Source: Thauera sp. K11
Lineage (GTDB): Bacteria > Pseudomonadota > Gammaproteobacteria > Burkholderiales > Rhodocyclaceae
NCBI RefSeq assembly: GCF_002354895.1
Contig: NZ_CP023439.1
Coordinates: 2,418,001-2,482,000 of the forward strand
Direction of reading: 5' to 3'
DNA: 64,000 bases
Each line of letters opens with the position of its first letter. The first letter of the stretch is position 1. The position numbers and the translations under genes were made by a program. The notes beneath the pieces were generated by a model. The model worked only from the letters and a program-made list of their open reading frames with translations, was not told where the DNA came from and searched no databases. Below, one piece after another: positions 18,065-26,875 of this stretch.

Positions 18065-20073
18065 GCGAATTCGAGCAACTGCACCCTTCCTTGCAGTACC
18101 ACGTCGTCAACACGCTGGGCTGGAGCACGCTGCGCCCGACCCAGCTGGCGGCGATCGCGCCGATTCACGCGGGAACTCATTGCCTGCTGCTCGCGCCGAC
18201 CGCCGGCGGCAAGACGGAAGCGGCGGCGATCCCGATCCTGTCGAGGATGCTCGTCGAGGCCTGGCCAGGGACGAGCGTTCTCTATGTCTGCCCGATCAAG
18301 GCACTGCTGAACAACCTGGAGCCCAGGCTCTCGCATTACGCCGGCCTCGTGGGACGCCGCGTCGAGGTCTGGCACGGGGACATCTCGCAGTCGCGCAAGA
18401 ACCGAGCGCTCAAGGATGCGCCTGACATCCTGCTCACGACGCCCGAATCTGTCGAGGCCATGCTCATCTCTGCAAGGGTCGATCGGCCTGCATGGTTCGG
18501 CAATGTGCAGGCGGTGATCGTCGACGAGCTGCACGCGTTCGCGGGCGACGACCGCGGCTGGCACCTGCGATCGGTGCTGCACAGGCTGGACCAGTATTTG
18601 GAGCGACCGCTACAGCGCATCGGCCTGTCGGCGACGGTCAGCAACCCGAGCGAGCTGCTGGCCTGGTTGGCACCCATCGGAAGCAGAAGCGTCGTCGGCA
18701 GTGCGAGCGTCAGCACCGACGCCGACGTGACCATCGACCACGTGGGCTCGCTCGAAAACGCCGCCACAGTGATCGCGCGGCTGCACCGCGGTGAGAAGCG
18801 GCTGGTCTTCTGCGACTCCCGCAGCAGCGCCGAGCAACTGAGCAGCATGTTGCGGACCCATTCGATCCGGACTTTCGTCAGCCATGCTTCGCTCAGCTTG
18901 TCGGAACGACGGCAGGCCGAGGCTGCGTTCTCCGAGGAGCGGGATTGCGTCATCGTCGCCACGTCGACGCTGGAGCTCGGCATCGACGTGGGCGATCTCG
19001 ATCGCGTGGTCCAGATCGACTCGCCATCGAGCGTCTCTTCGTTCCTCCAGCGAATGGGCCGCACGGGCCGGCGGACCGGTGGCCGTCGCAACTGCCTCTT
19101 CCTGACGACGAACGACAACGCCTTCCTCCTGGCCCTTGGCGTGACGCAGAAGTGGTCCGAGGCCTGGGTCGAGGCGGCCGTGCCGCCTGCAGAGCCATGG
19201 CACATCGTCGCGCAACAGGCGTTGGTTCTGAGCCTCGAGCGAGGCGAGCTCCCGACGCGGGAGTTGGTCGACCTGCTCCACGGGTCGTTCCCCGAACTGC
19301 ACATCGGGGACATTGAAGTGCTCGTCGAGCACCTGGTGGCACAGCAGTTCCTGGATCGCTCCGAGGGCGTGGTGCGGGTGGGTCCGCAGACCGAGAGCGA
19401 TTACGCGCGCGGCCACTACCGCGATCTGCTTGCGTCCTTCAGCGGCTCCCAACTGCTGACCGGCCGGCACGGCGCCGCCGAAGTCGGCTACATCGACCCG
19501 ACGGTGTTGACCGGCGAGCGCGACGAACGTCTGCTCTTGCTGGCTGGCAGAAGCTGGCGCGTCACCGACGTCGACTGGTCGAAGCGGATCGTGTGGCTGG
19601 AGCCAGCCGCCGGCGGAGGCAAAGCGCGCTGGATGGGTGGCGCACGCAGCCTGGGCCGCGAGGTGTGTCAGGGCATCCGCACGGTGCTCGCGAACGGCGC
19701 CTCGTCCACCGTTGCTTTGTCTCGGCGCGCACGAACAGCATTGGAGACGCTGGCCGAGGAGATACCGATGTCCTCGGGAACGAACTTCGTGATGTCTCGG
19801 TCCGACGGCGCGCCCGCGCAAACCTGGACGTTTGCCGGCACGCGAGCGAACCGCACCTTGGCTCGCCAGGCATCGATCGGCAACGCAAAGATTCGCTTCG
19901 ATGCCTTGAGCGTGCAGGCACCTATTGCGGCCCTGCCGGCCACGCTGCCTGAACGCATCGACCTGACGGGAGACGAGATCGCGGCCTTCCACGAGGCCAT
20001 CAAATTTGCCGACTGCGTGCCGCGAGAGCTGCTTTCTCGGACGATCGTGGCGAGGAATTTCGAGGTGCGCTGA
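18061..20073 (+). CDS. brxHI: BREX Lhr-like helicase BrxHI
   Basis: The ATG at 18061 overlaps the brxD stop and gives 670 residues. It is a superfamily 2 DEAD/DEAH helicase: motif I APTAGGKTEA (K51), motif II DELH (D155-H158), motif III SATVSNP, motif VI QRMGRTGRR. The C-terminal third is a helicase-associated domain. BrxHI is the helicase of BREX-2, probably acting on DNA during phage exclusion. Its TGA stop shares a base with the ATG of the next gene (TGATG), tying the Gabija-type pair to the BREX operon. Confidence 0.92.
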   Translation: MSEFEQLHPSLQYHVVNTLGWSTLRPTQLAAIAPIHAGTHCLLLAPTAGGKTEAAAIPILSRMLVEAWPGTSVLYVCPIKALLNNLEPRLSHYAGLVGRRVEVWHGDISQSRKNRALKDAPDILLTTPESVEAMLISARVDRPAWFGNVQAVIVDELHAFAGDDRGWHLRSVLHRLDQYLERPLQRIGLSATVSNPSELLAWLAPIGSRSVVGSASVSTDADVTIDHVGSLENAATVIARLHRGEKRLVFCDSRSSAEQLSSMLRTHSIRTFVSHASLSLSERRQAEAAFSEERDCVIVATSTLELGIDVGDLDRVVQIDSPSSVSSFLQRMGRTGRRTGGRRNCLFLTTNDNAFLLALGVTQKWSEAWVEAAVPPAEPWHIVAQQALVLSLERGELPTRELVDLLHGSFPELHIGDIEVLVEHLVAQQFLDRSEGVVRVGPQTESDYARGHYRDLLASFSGSQLLTGRHGAAEVGYIDPTVLTGERDERLLLLAGRSWRVTDVDWSKRIVWLEPAAGGGKARWMGGARSLGREVCQGIRTVLANGASSTVALSRRARTALETLAEEIPMSSGTNFVMSRSDGAPAQTWTFAGTRANRTLARQASIGNAKIRFDALSVQAPIAALPATLPERIDLTGDEIAAFHEAIKFADCVPRELLSRTIVARNFEVR

Positions 20074-21806
20074 TGCCGAGAATACGCAAAGTGGAGATCA
20101 GACACTTCAGAGGGATTCGGGAACTCGCGTGGTGCCCGAGTTCCGGGATCAACTGTCTCATCGGTCCCGGCGACAGCGGAAAGTCATCCATACTCGACGC
20201 TATCGATCTCTGCCTCGGCGCACGGCGGAACCTGCAGTTCACTGATGCTGATTTTTATCAGTTGGACGTCGCAACCCCCATCGTCATCTCAGTGACTATT
20301 GGCGAACTCGATGACAGCCTAAAGAACTTCGAAGCCTATGGCATGTACGTCAGAGGCTTTGACCCGCTCTCCGGAACGATCGAAGACGAGCCGGAGAAGG
20401 ACGCCGAAACCGTGTTAACGGTCAGGCTCACAGTCGCAAGCGACCTAGAGCCCACATGGAAATTGGTCTCTGAGCGAGCCGAAGCACAGGGGCTGGAGCG
20501 GAGTCTCAGTTGGGGTGATCGCGTTCGACTTGCGCCCACGCGCATCGGTGTGATGGCTGATTACCACCTCGGCTGGCGACGCGGTTCAGTGTTGAACCGC
20601 GTTTCGGAGCAACGCGCTGACGCATCGGCCGCCCTCGCAAAAGCCGCGCGCGACGCCCGCGCGGCCTTCGGCAACGAAGTGCAGGGCCAGCTCGACGAAA
20701 CGTTGAGAATCGTCGCAACCACGGCGAAAGAGCTTGGCATTCCGATTGGCGAGAACATCAAGGCCATGCTGGATGCTCACTCGGTGTCCTTTGGCGGTGG
20801 AACCATCTCATTGCACGATGAAGAGGGCATACCGCTAAGAGGAATGGGTACTGGGTCGACCCGACTGCTCATTGCGGGCCTTCAACGAAAGGCCGCGGCG
20901 CATTCGAGGACGATCTTGATTGACGAGCTCGAGCATGGGCTTGAACCGCACCGAATCATCCGCCTTCTTGGCTCGCTTGGCGCCAAGGAAACCCCGCCTC
21001 CGCTTCAAGTCTTCATGACGACTCACTCGCCTGTCGCGCTACAGGAGTTGACCGGGAGTCAGCTGTTCGTCACGCGACCGTCAGCCGGCAAGCACGACGT
21101 GCTCGCCGTCGGCGCGGCGGATGACATCCAAAGCACGATCCGCCTTTACCCCGACGCCTTTCTCGCCCTGTCGGTCATCGTGTGCGAAGGTGCGAGCGAG
21201 GTCGGGCTAGTGCGGGGCCTTGATCAGTATCGAACAGCCAACGGCCACCGCGCCATCTTTGCCCGAGGGACGACCCTGGTCGACTGCGGCGGTGGTGAGG
21301 CTGATAGGCCGTTCAAACGTGCCGCCGCTCTCCGTGCTTTGGGATATCGCGTCGCCGTCGTCAGGGACGACGACCAGAAGCCGACCGAAGGTGTAGAAGC
21401 GGCGCTTGTGGCAGACGGCGGCGACGTGTTCACTTGGCGCAACGGGCGGACGCTGGAGGATGAGCTGTTCTCAAGCTTGTCAGAGGCTGCCGTTATCAAG
21501 CTAATCGATCGCGCCGTCGAGCTGCACGGCAATGAATTGATCAACGATCACATTAGATCAGCCTCGAAGAACTCAAAGGATCTGAACGCCATTCAAGTGG
21601 AGCAGCTGATCGACGGCATCACGATGGAAAGTCGTCTGATTCTCGGCAAAGCTGCGAGAACAAGGAAAGCGGGGTGGTTCAAGTCCGTGACCTGGATGGA
21701 GGAAGTCGCCCGGGACATCGTCGGCCCGGACCTGGCGAACACGGAAGCGGGATTCAGGGCACTCCTTGAAGCGATCTTCACGTGGGCAGGTAATGCCAGC
21801 GAATGA
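20073..21806 (+). CDS. gajA: Gabija-type OLD-family ATPase/TOPRIM nuclease (GajA-like)
   Basis: The 577-residue product is nearly the length of known GajA proteins. The N-terminal ABC-type ATPase has Walker A GPGDSGKS (K37), Walker B TILIDELE (D284/E285) and a TTHSP switch histidine. The C-terminal TOPRIM nuclease shows VCEGASE with E372 and VRDDDQ with D432/D434. OLD nucleases of this layout paired with a UvrD helicase define Gabija, which cleaves DNA when nucleotide levels drop during infection. Codon use looks less GC-biased than in the BREX genes, so the pair may have joined the operon separately. An unrelated OLD/UvrD pair outside Gabija cannot be fully excluded. Confidence 0.8.
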   Translation: MPRIRKVEIRHFRGIRELAWCPSSGINCLIGPGDSGKSSILDAIDLCLGARRNLQFTDADFYQLDVATPIVISVTIGELDDSLKNFEAYGMYVRGFDPLSGTIEDEPEKDAETVLTVRLTVASDLEPTWKLVSERAEAQGLERSLSWGDRVRLAPTRIGVMADYHLGWRRGSVLNRVSEQRADASAALAKAARDARAAFGNEVQGQLDETLRIVATTAKELGIPIGENIKAMLDAHSVSFGGGTISLHDEEGIPLRGMGTGSTRLLIAGLQRKAAAHSRTILIDELEHGLEPHRIIRLLGSLGAKETPPPLQVFMTTHSPVALQELTGSQLFVTRPSAGKHDVLAVGAADDIQSTIRLYPDAFLALSVIVCEGASEVGLVRGLDQYRTANGHRAIFARGTTLVDCGGGEADRPFKRAAALRALGYRVAVVRDDDQKPTEGVEAALVADGGDVFTWRNGRTLEDELFSSLSEAAVIKLIDRAVELHGNELINDHIRSASKNSKDLNAIQVEQLIDGITMESRLILGKAARTRKAGWFKSVTWMEEVARDIVGPDLANTEAGFRALLEAIFTWAGNASE

Positions 21807-23220
21807 GATTGATCTCCTGGCAATCGACCGGGGCACGGTGACCGCGCCTGCGGGCTGCGGCAAGACCCACCTGATCGCTGAGGCCATCACTCGCCATGCC
21901 GGTGCTAAGCCGATCCTCGTATTGACACACACCAACGCGGGCGTCGTAGCCCTGCGGGGGCGCCTCGACCGCGCCGGAGTTCCGCCTACGGCTTACCGGC
22001 TTACTACCATCGACGGTTGGGCTATGCGGCTGATCTCGACGTTTCCAGCGCGGAGCGCCCATGACCCCGCCCTCCTACGGTTGGCCAATCCTGGTGCGGA
22101 CTATCCGAATATTCGTGTCGCAGCGATCAATCTGCTAAAAGCGGGACACGTGAACGATGTCCTGGCGGCCAGCTATGCGCGCCTCATCGTGGATGAGTAT
22201 CAGGACTGCTCAATCCGTCAGCACGCCCTCGTCGCATACGCTGCGCAGGCCTTGCCAACCTGCGTGCTCGGCGACCCGATGCAGGCCATCTTCGGGTTCG
22301 GGACCGACAATCTCGCGAAATGGCATGAGCAGGTTTGCGCATATTTCCCGCTAGTCGGGGAACTTGATACGCCATGGCGATGGATCAACGCCGACGCTGA
22401 GCCGATGGGAAGGTGGTTACTCGACGTGCGCGGAAAGCTTTTGCGCGGCGAGCCCATTGACATCCGCATGGCACCTGCCGCTGTGAAGTGGGTGGAACTC
22501 GACGGCACCGAGGATCACCAGAGACGACTGGTCGCGGCGCGCGTGCGACCGCCAAACGGCGATGGCTGCGTTCTGATCATCGGCGATAGCACGAAACCCG
22601 ACAGCCAACGGCAGTTCGCCAGCCAGACACCAGGCGCCGTTACGGTCGAAGCTGTGGACCTTAGAGACCTGATCTCCTTCGCGCGAACGTTCGACCTTGC
22701 AGCCCCCGATGCATTGGAGCGCCTTGCAGAGTTCGCCCAGGGAATGATGACCAACGTAGGTGCCGCCGACCTATTGCGGCGCGTCCAGTCGCTGATCAGG
22801 GGCACGGCGCGCAATCCGCCTACGGACGCCGAGAGGGCCGCCCTTGGATTCGTTCGAGCCCCTTCTTATCGTGCCGCAATAGATCTGCTGGTCGAAATCG
22901 GCCGGGAGGGGGGCGTGAGAACGCACCGCCCAGCGGTCATGAGGGCCTGCATCAAGGCTCTCCAGCTCTGCGGTGGCACTGACGGGTTGTCGTTCCACGA
23001 TGCCGCCATCCGAACCCGCGAGCAGTACCGACTTGTTGGGCGACCACTGCCGAAGCGCGCCGTCGGCAGCACTCTCTTGTTGAAGGGGCTAGAAGCAGAA
23101 GTAGCTGTGGTCCTCGACGCGGGCGCCTTGGATGCGCGGAATCTCTATGTCGCCATCACCCGGGGATCTCATGCCCTGACGATCTGTTCGCAATCACCCG
23201 TGCTGCACCCAAGGGGATGA
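21793..23220 (+). CDS. gajB: Gabija-type UvrD/Rep-like helicase (GajB-like)
   Basis: ATG 21793 lies inside the end of gajA (14-base overlap) and gives 475 residues, about the GajB length. Superfamily 1 helicase motifs are present in order: Walker A APAGCGKT (K24), DEYQD (D134/E135), LGDPMQAIFG, a motif V-like KGLEAEVAVVLDA and a motif VI-like NLYVAITRG. The protein is shorter than UvrD/Rep because the 2B-type insertions are reduced. Pairing with an OLD nuclease upstream is the Gabija arrangement. It is the last gene of the defence run. Confidence 0.8.
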   Translation: MPANEIDLLAIDRGTVTAPAGCGKTHLIAEAITRHAGAKPILVLTHTNAGVVALRGRLDRAGVPPTAYRLTTIDGWAMRLISTFPARSAHDPALLRLANPGADYPNIRVAAINLLKAGHVNDVLAASYARLIVDEYQDCSIRQHALVAYAAQALPTCVLGDPMQAIFGFGTDNLAKWHEQVCAYFPLVGELDTPWRWINADAEPMGRWLLDVRGKLLRGEPIDIRMAPAAVKWVELDGTEDHQRRLVAARVRPPNGDGCVLIIGDSTKPDSQRQFASQTPGAVTVEAVDLRDLISFARTFDLAAPDALERLAEFAQGMMTNVGAADLLRRVQSLIRGTARNPPTDAERAALGFVRAPSYRAAIDLLVEIGREGGVRTHRPAVMRACIKALQLCGGTDGLSFHDAAIRTREQYRLVGRPLPKRAVGSTLLLKGLEAEVAVVLDAGALDARNLYVAITRGSHALTICSQSPVLHPRG

Positions 23221-24165
23221 AGCGCGGAGGTAGGACGATCGCGTAGCGCGAAGGTCTGGGAGGCTTATCCACGGCCGCGCGATCGGCGCCTCAAACGCAA
23301 GACTCGCGCGGCGGTGGGTAAGCCGCCTGCACGAATCGAGGGCTGTCCGGCCGTCCGCAGTGCTGACGACGTTGGCGACTGCCTGGCCGACGTGTGCCTG
23401 CCGCAGTCGACCATTGCGGTTGCGGTCCGGAAAGCGTTGGCGCAGCATCGTTCCCGATTGCGCTGGCTGTGTCAGCCCGGCTGATGCCCGACATCGCATC
23501 GCCCCTGCCCGCATCCGTGGGCGCATACGCCGGGCTCATCTCCTGAAAACCGGCGGCCGCAAGGTCTGGAGATACGCGTCAGGCTTCGGAGACGAAGCGT
23601 CTGCCCTGCCCCAATCGAGCATGCGGGACCGTAGCGGCATCAGCCGAGACGCAACTGCTGCAATCACGCCCGCGCCCTGCCCCAGCACCTCTGCGCCAAC
23701 CGCGTCGTCACTACGCGGCGCCAGCCAGTAGTGACGACGCGCACGCTGCCCCAGCGCACGGGCGTTTTGCCGGGGCCGTCGCAAGTGACGACCCCACGTG
23801 ACGGGCTCCCGGGCGCGTCAAAACCTCGGACCGTGCAACGCGGTCTGCACCCGCCCGCTCCCCGCGGGCCATGTCAGCCATGGCGCCAACCGGCGCACCC
23901 AGAGCCTTGGGGCAATGGCTCACCCAATGGATCGCCTTCCCGCAGGAAGCGCCATCGACGCCAATGCCGCGTGCCGCGGCGGCCAGCAGTAACTCGGCAC
24001 GAAACGGGAGTGGTGTCCCGTGTCCCTCGTGGTTCCCGCAACGCCCAGGCGTTCGGGACGGACAGAAACACTGACCTGACCGAATACACACCAGCGACAA
24101 CGAACCCGAACCGCCCTCAGGGGCAGCCGACCGAACCGACGACGGAGACCGACAGCAGCAACCGA
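23221..24165 (+). other. Non-coding stretch between gajB and the integrase
   Basis: No reading frame here has convincing protein character: the candidates are Arg/Ala/Pro-rich shadows. The visible structure is a strong inverted repeat at 23701-23741 and a further GTGACGAC copy near 23785. The stretch may hold the end of the defence operon transcript and integrase-binding or regulatory DNA. Confidence 0.6.
23701..23741. repeat. 14-bp inverted repeat upstream of the integrase
   Basis: CGCGTCGTCACTAC (23701-23714) is perfectly inverted as GTAGTGACGACGCG (23728-23741) around a 13-base spacer. No U-tract follows, so it is either a Rho-independent-like structure of weak type or a protein-binding site such as an integrase/excisionase arm site. 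The GTGACGAC core recurs at about 23785. Confidence 0.6.
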
Positions 24166-25032
24166 ATGCGCAACCTGAACTACGAGCTGAAGCAGCTGTG
24201 CCGGCGCAACCGCGACGGCAGCTTCGCGACGCAGCGCGATCGCGAACGCGTGCTTGACCTGGTGGCGAACCAGCTTCATTACCTCGGGTACCGGCACTTG
24301 GCCGCAACAAGCCTCAAGCCCAAGCACGTCGAGGGCTTGGTGGAGCGATGGCAGTCGGAAGGCCTCGCCGTGGGCACGATCAAGAACCGGATGGCGGAGC
24401 TGCGATGGTGGGCCGAGAAGATCGGCAAACAGAACGTCATCGCCCGCGACAACGACTACTACGGCATCGGCAACCGGCAGTACGTCACCAATGTCAGCAA
24501 GGCGCGGCAACTGACCGGCGGCGAGCTCGCCAGGATCACGGATCCGTACACGGCGATGTCGCTGCGGCTGCAGGCAGCCTTCGGGCTGCGGCGCGGCGAG
24601 TCGATCAAGATCCGCCCAGAGTGGGCCGACCGCGGTGACCGGCTGGCACTCAAGGACACCTGGACCAAGGGTGGGCGGCCGCGCGAGATCCCGATCCGCA
24701 ACGCGGAGCAGCGCCAGGTACTCGACGAGGCCAAGGCACTGGCCGGCAGGGGCAGCCTCATCCCGGCCGAGCGAAGCTACGTCGAGCAGTTGCGCCGCTT
24801 CGAGTATCAGTGCGCGGCGGCCGGCGCGCACCGCATCCACGGCCATCGCCACCAGTACGCGCAGACCCGCTACCGCGAGCTGACCGGATGGTCCGCGCCG
24901 GCGGCCGGCGGGCCGCGTTCGAGAGATCTCACGCCCTCGGAGCGCGCGGCCGACCGCGAAGCGCGGCTCACGATCAGCGAAGAACTGGGGCACGAGAGGG
25001 AGCAGATCACTGCGGTGTACCTGGGCCGGTAG
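24166..25032 (+). CDS. Tyrosine-recombinase-type integrase (Integrase_1 family) of the mobile element
   Basis: From ATG 24166 the product has 288 residues; a longer frame reaches upstream, but those residues look like non-coding translation. The N-terminal SAM-like DNA-binding half starts MRNLNYELKQLC and the catalytic half carries GLRRGES (first Arg), GHRHQYAQTRY (H-x-x-R-like box) and a C-terminal ITAVYLGR with the nucleophile Tyr. This is the two-part Integrase_N/Integrase_1 architecture common on proteobacterial integrative elements. It would catalyse excision/integration or maintain the element. The exact start is uncertain because no good ribosome-binding site is visible at either place. 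Confidence 0.8.
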   Translation: MRNLNYELKQLCRRNRDGSFATQRDRERVLDLVANQLHYLGYRHLAATSLKPKHVEGLVERWQSEGLAVGTIKNRMAELRWWAEKIGKQNVIARDNDYYGIGNRQYVTNVSKARQLTGGELARITDPYTAMSLRLQAAFGLRRGESIKIRPEWADRGDRLALKDTWTKGGRPREIPIRNAEQRQVLDEAKALAGRGSLIPAERSYVEQLRRFEYQCAAAGAHRIHGHRHQYAQTRYRELTGWSAPAAGGPRSRDLTPSERAADREARLTISEELGHEREQITAVYLGR

Positions 25033-25460
25033 CCGCCGGCCTGGCTCACCCAATGCCCAGGATTCAGTCTTCCACAACGGCGACCACGCGCTTCGGTGCT
25101 GTCAGGTGCGATCTGATTCAACTGATCAGTCGGTCCGGCGACCTGAGCACTCGACACCCACCACGCTGTCGTCATTCGACCGAGCGGGCGGTTCGGCTGC
25201 AATGCAGCGAAAGCGGTGTTGGTCTCAGCGGCGTCGGACGTTAGCTGTTGGCTGGCAAGCGGCCGGTCGCAGAGGGAAGCGGCGCGCCGCGTGACGGTCA
25301 GCGTATCTGCCCATGAGCTGCCAATGGGGCGTGACCTCGTATCCGGCTCGGTGGCACGGGGCACTCGTTGGTTCGGGGCGGTGGGATCACCCGGCCTGCA
25401 CAGGCGATCCGCAGCAAGGCGGGAAACCGCTCGCTTTGCGCAGCTTCCTTCTTGCGCTGC
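25033..25460. other. Non-coding stretch between the integrase and the HTH gene
   Basis: About 430 bases without a credible gene on either strand. No tRNA gene or clear attachment-site repeat was recognised here. Confidence 0.5.
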
Positions 25461-25489
25461 TTGCCACTCTACCTGTCGTTTGCTATCAT
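25461..25489 (+). promoter_or_regulatory. Sigma70-type promoter of the excisionase-like gene
   Basis: TTGCCA (25461-25466) and TATCAT (25484-25489) are separated by exactly 17 bases, matching the consensus at ten of twelve positions. Transcription would start close to the first ATG at 25500, giving a very short leader. Confidence 0.6.
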
Positions 25490-25511
25490 TTGCCATCGAA
25501 TGGTGGTGAAC

Positions 25512-25697
25512 ATGGCTGAATCCGAATCCTGGCTTTCGTTAGAAGAAACCGCGATCTATCTGGGCATGGGTAAGACCGCGCTGTACGCGCTGGCCCGGGA
25601 GGGGCGTATTCCCGCCAAGAAGATCGGGAAGAAGTGGCTCTTCGAGAAGGATGGCTTGGATCAGTGGGCGCGCTCTGCGCGGCCGCTGCAGTTGTAG
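25512..25697 (+). CDS. Excisionase/AlpA-like helix-turn-helix DNA-binding protein
   Basis: The 61-residue product from ATG 25512 is a MerR-like winged helix of the excisionase family: LSLEETAIYLGMGKTALYAL is the HTH, and RIPAKKIGKKWLF is the wing, followed by a helix ending near the C-terminus. An ATG at 25500 would add four residues. Such proteins act as excisionases, AlpA-type integrase activators or plain transcription factors. Its placement next to an integrase and just before inverted repeats fits control of the mobile element. Confidence 0.82.
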   Translation: MAESESWLSLEETAIYLGMGKTALYALAREGRIPAKKIGKKWLFEKDGLDQWARSARPLQL

Positions 25698-25746
25698 GAC
25701 TTCATAATAGGCGATTCAGTCCTCTCGTAGATTCAGATGCTTACGT

Positions 25747-25788
25747 GACTATTGTGTGCTTCCTTGTTCAAACCGTCACACAATAGTC
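25747..25788. repeat. 12-bp inverted repeat with a third related copy, downstream of the HTH gene
   Basis: GACTATTGTGTG (25747-25758) is perfectly inverted as CACACAATAGTC (25777-25788) with an 18-base spacer. A third imperfect copy, TCACAGAATAGTTG, lies near 25808. Spacing and repetition suggest binding sites for the neighbouring HTH protein or recombinase. Confidence 0.6.
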
Positions 25789-25929
25789 GGGAATTGCTTA
25801 CAGTCATCACAGAATAGTTGCGCCGGACTGATTCTGCCGCCGACGTTTCCGCGACTGACTAGTGATCGAATGCTATCAGGGGGAGGCTTCAAGGTACGAC
25901 ACGGACTGTACTCTTCCAACGGGTGCTTG

Positions 25930-25961
25930 TCGGCCTTATGTGGAGCTCCACATAAGGCCGA
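25930..25961. repeat. Perfect 32-bp palindrome
   Basis: The sequence is perfectly self-complementary with no spacer around a central GAGCTC; the left arm ends CCTTATGTGGAG and the right arm starts CTCCACATAAGG. No T-run follows. It could be a tyrosine-recombinase crossover site, a transposon end or a regulator-binding site. Confidence 0.7.
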
Positions 25962-26045
25962 GGACTTGTCTAAGTCCGATGATGGGCAGCCGACCGGTCC
26001 CGGATAGGTTACCCGCCGTTTGCGTTGCCCGAAATTTCTCGGCCG

Positions 26046-26231
26046 CTACGTCGCTTGATGGTCGGCAGCGTGATTCCGCCAGCGCGCTCCGAAGCGGCCT
26101 TTCAGCGCGGCTTGGTGGTCGCGCTGGTGCTCAACGAGCAGCGACTCCTGGCTTGAGAGCGCATCCTGTAACGGTCTGAACTCGATGAGAGACCATTGTG
26201 GGTGACCGGTGTTCCGGATCAGGACGAAGCC
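26046..26231 (-). pseudogene. Possible C-terminal remnant of an unidentified protein
   Basis: The minus strand reads about 61 codons of plausible protein (including QWSLIEFRPLQDAL and RFGARWRNHAADHQAT) ending in TAG at 26046-26048. A stop codon lies directly upstream and there is no start codon. It looks like the tail of a broken gene from an earlier mobile element. I do not recognise the family. Confidence 0.3.
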
Positions 26232-26248
26232 TTATGAAATAATACGGC

Positions 26249-26875
26249 ATGCCACTGAGTTCCGAAGACCTGCAAAACATTGCCACACGCACCCTGGCGC
26301 ACTACGAACAGCACGCCCAGAGCTACTGGGAAGGCACGCGCGACCACGATGTCAGCCAGAACATCGCGGCGCTCCTGAAGCACATTCCCGGGTCACCGCC
26401 CTTTGATCTGCTGGATTTCGGCTGCGGGCCCGGGCGCGACCTGCACACCTTCAAGGCGCTGGGCCATCGCGCCGTAGGCTTGGAGGGCGCGCCCAGCGCG
26501 GCGGCGCTGGCGCGCGCCCACAGCGGCTGCGAGGTGCTGGAGCAGAGCTTCATGCACCTCGAGCTGCCCGCCCAGCGCTACGACGGTGTATTTGCCAATG
26601 CCGTGCTGTTCCACGTGCCCAGTCAGCTACTGCCGCAGGTGCTGCGACAACTACAGACCTGCCTGCGGCCGGGCGGGGTGCTGTTCAGCTCCAACCCGCG
26701 CGGCGATGGCCAGGAGGGCTGGAACGGTGAGCGTTACGGCGCATTTCACGACTGGCCAACGTGGCGTGCCTTGGTGATGGCCGCCGGCTTCGACGAGTTG
26801 GAACACTTCTACCGTCCGTCGGGCCTACCCATCGAGCAACAGCCCTGGCTGGCGAGCGTGTGGCGCAAGCGCTGA
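26249..26875 (+). CDS. Class I SAM-dependent methyltransferase
   Basis: The product has 208 residues. The SAM-binding motif I is LLDFGCGPGRDLHTF at about residues 54-68, followed by an acidic residue after strand beta2 (GLEGAPSAAALARA), a motif near VFANAVLFHVP and LRPGGVLFSSNPRG. This is a stand-alone Rossmann-fold methyltransferase of the UbiE/tellurite-resistance-like group; the substrate (small molecule more likely than DNA) cannot be told from sequence. No DNA-methylase catalytic motif is seen. It stands alone between mobile-element remnants, so it is probably accessory cargo. Confidence 0.85.
   Translation: MPLSSEDLQNIATRTLAHYEQHAQSYWEGTRDHDVSQNIAALLKHIPGSPPFDLLDFGCGPGRDLHTFKALGHRAVGLEGAPSAAALARAHSGCEVLEQSFMHLELPAQRYDGVFANAVLFHVPSQLLPQVLRQLQTCLRPGGVLFSSNPRGDGQEGWNGERYGAFHDWPTWRALVMAAGFDELEHFYRPSGLPIEQQPWLASVWRKR

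Noticed and set aside
20073..23220. Reading the OLD/UvrD pair as DNA-repair recF/uvrD
   Set aside because: The OLD-type TOPRIM nuclease domain, small size of the helicase and position in a defence operon fit Gabija better.
23731..24165. Upstream extension of the integrase frame
   Set aside because: Composition is Pro/Arg/Thr-rich and unlike the integrase N-terminus; the conserved part starts at 24166.
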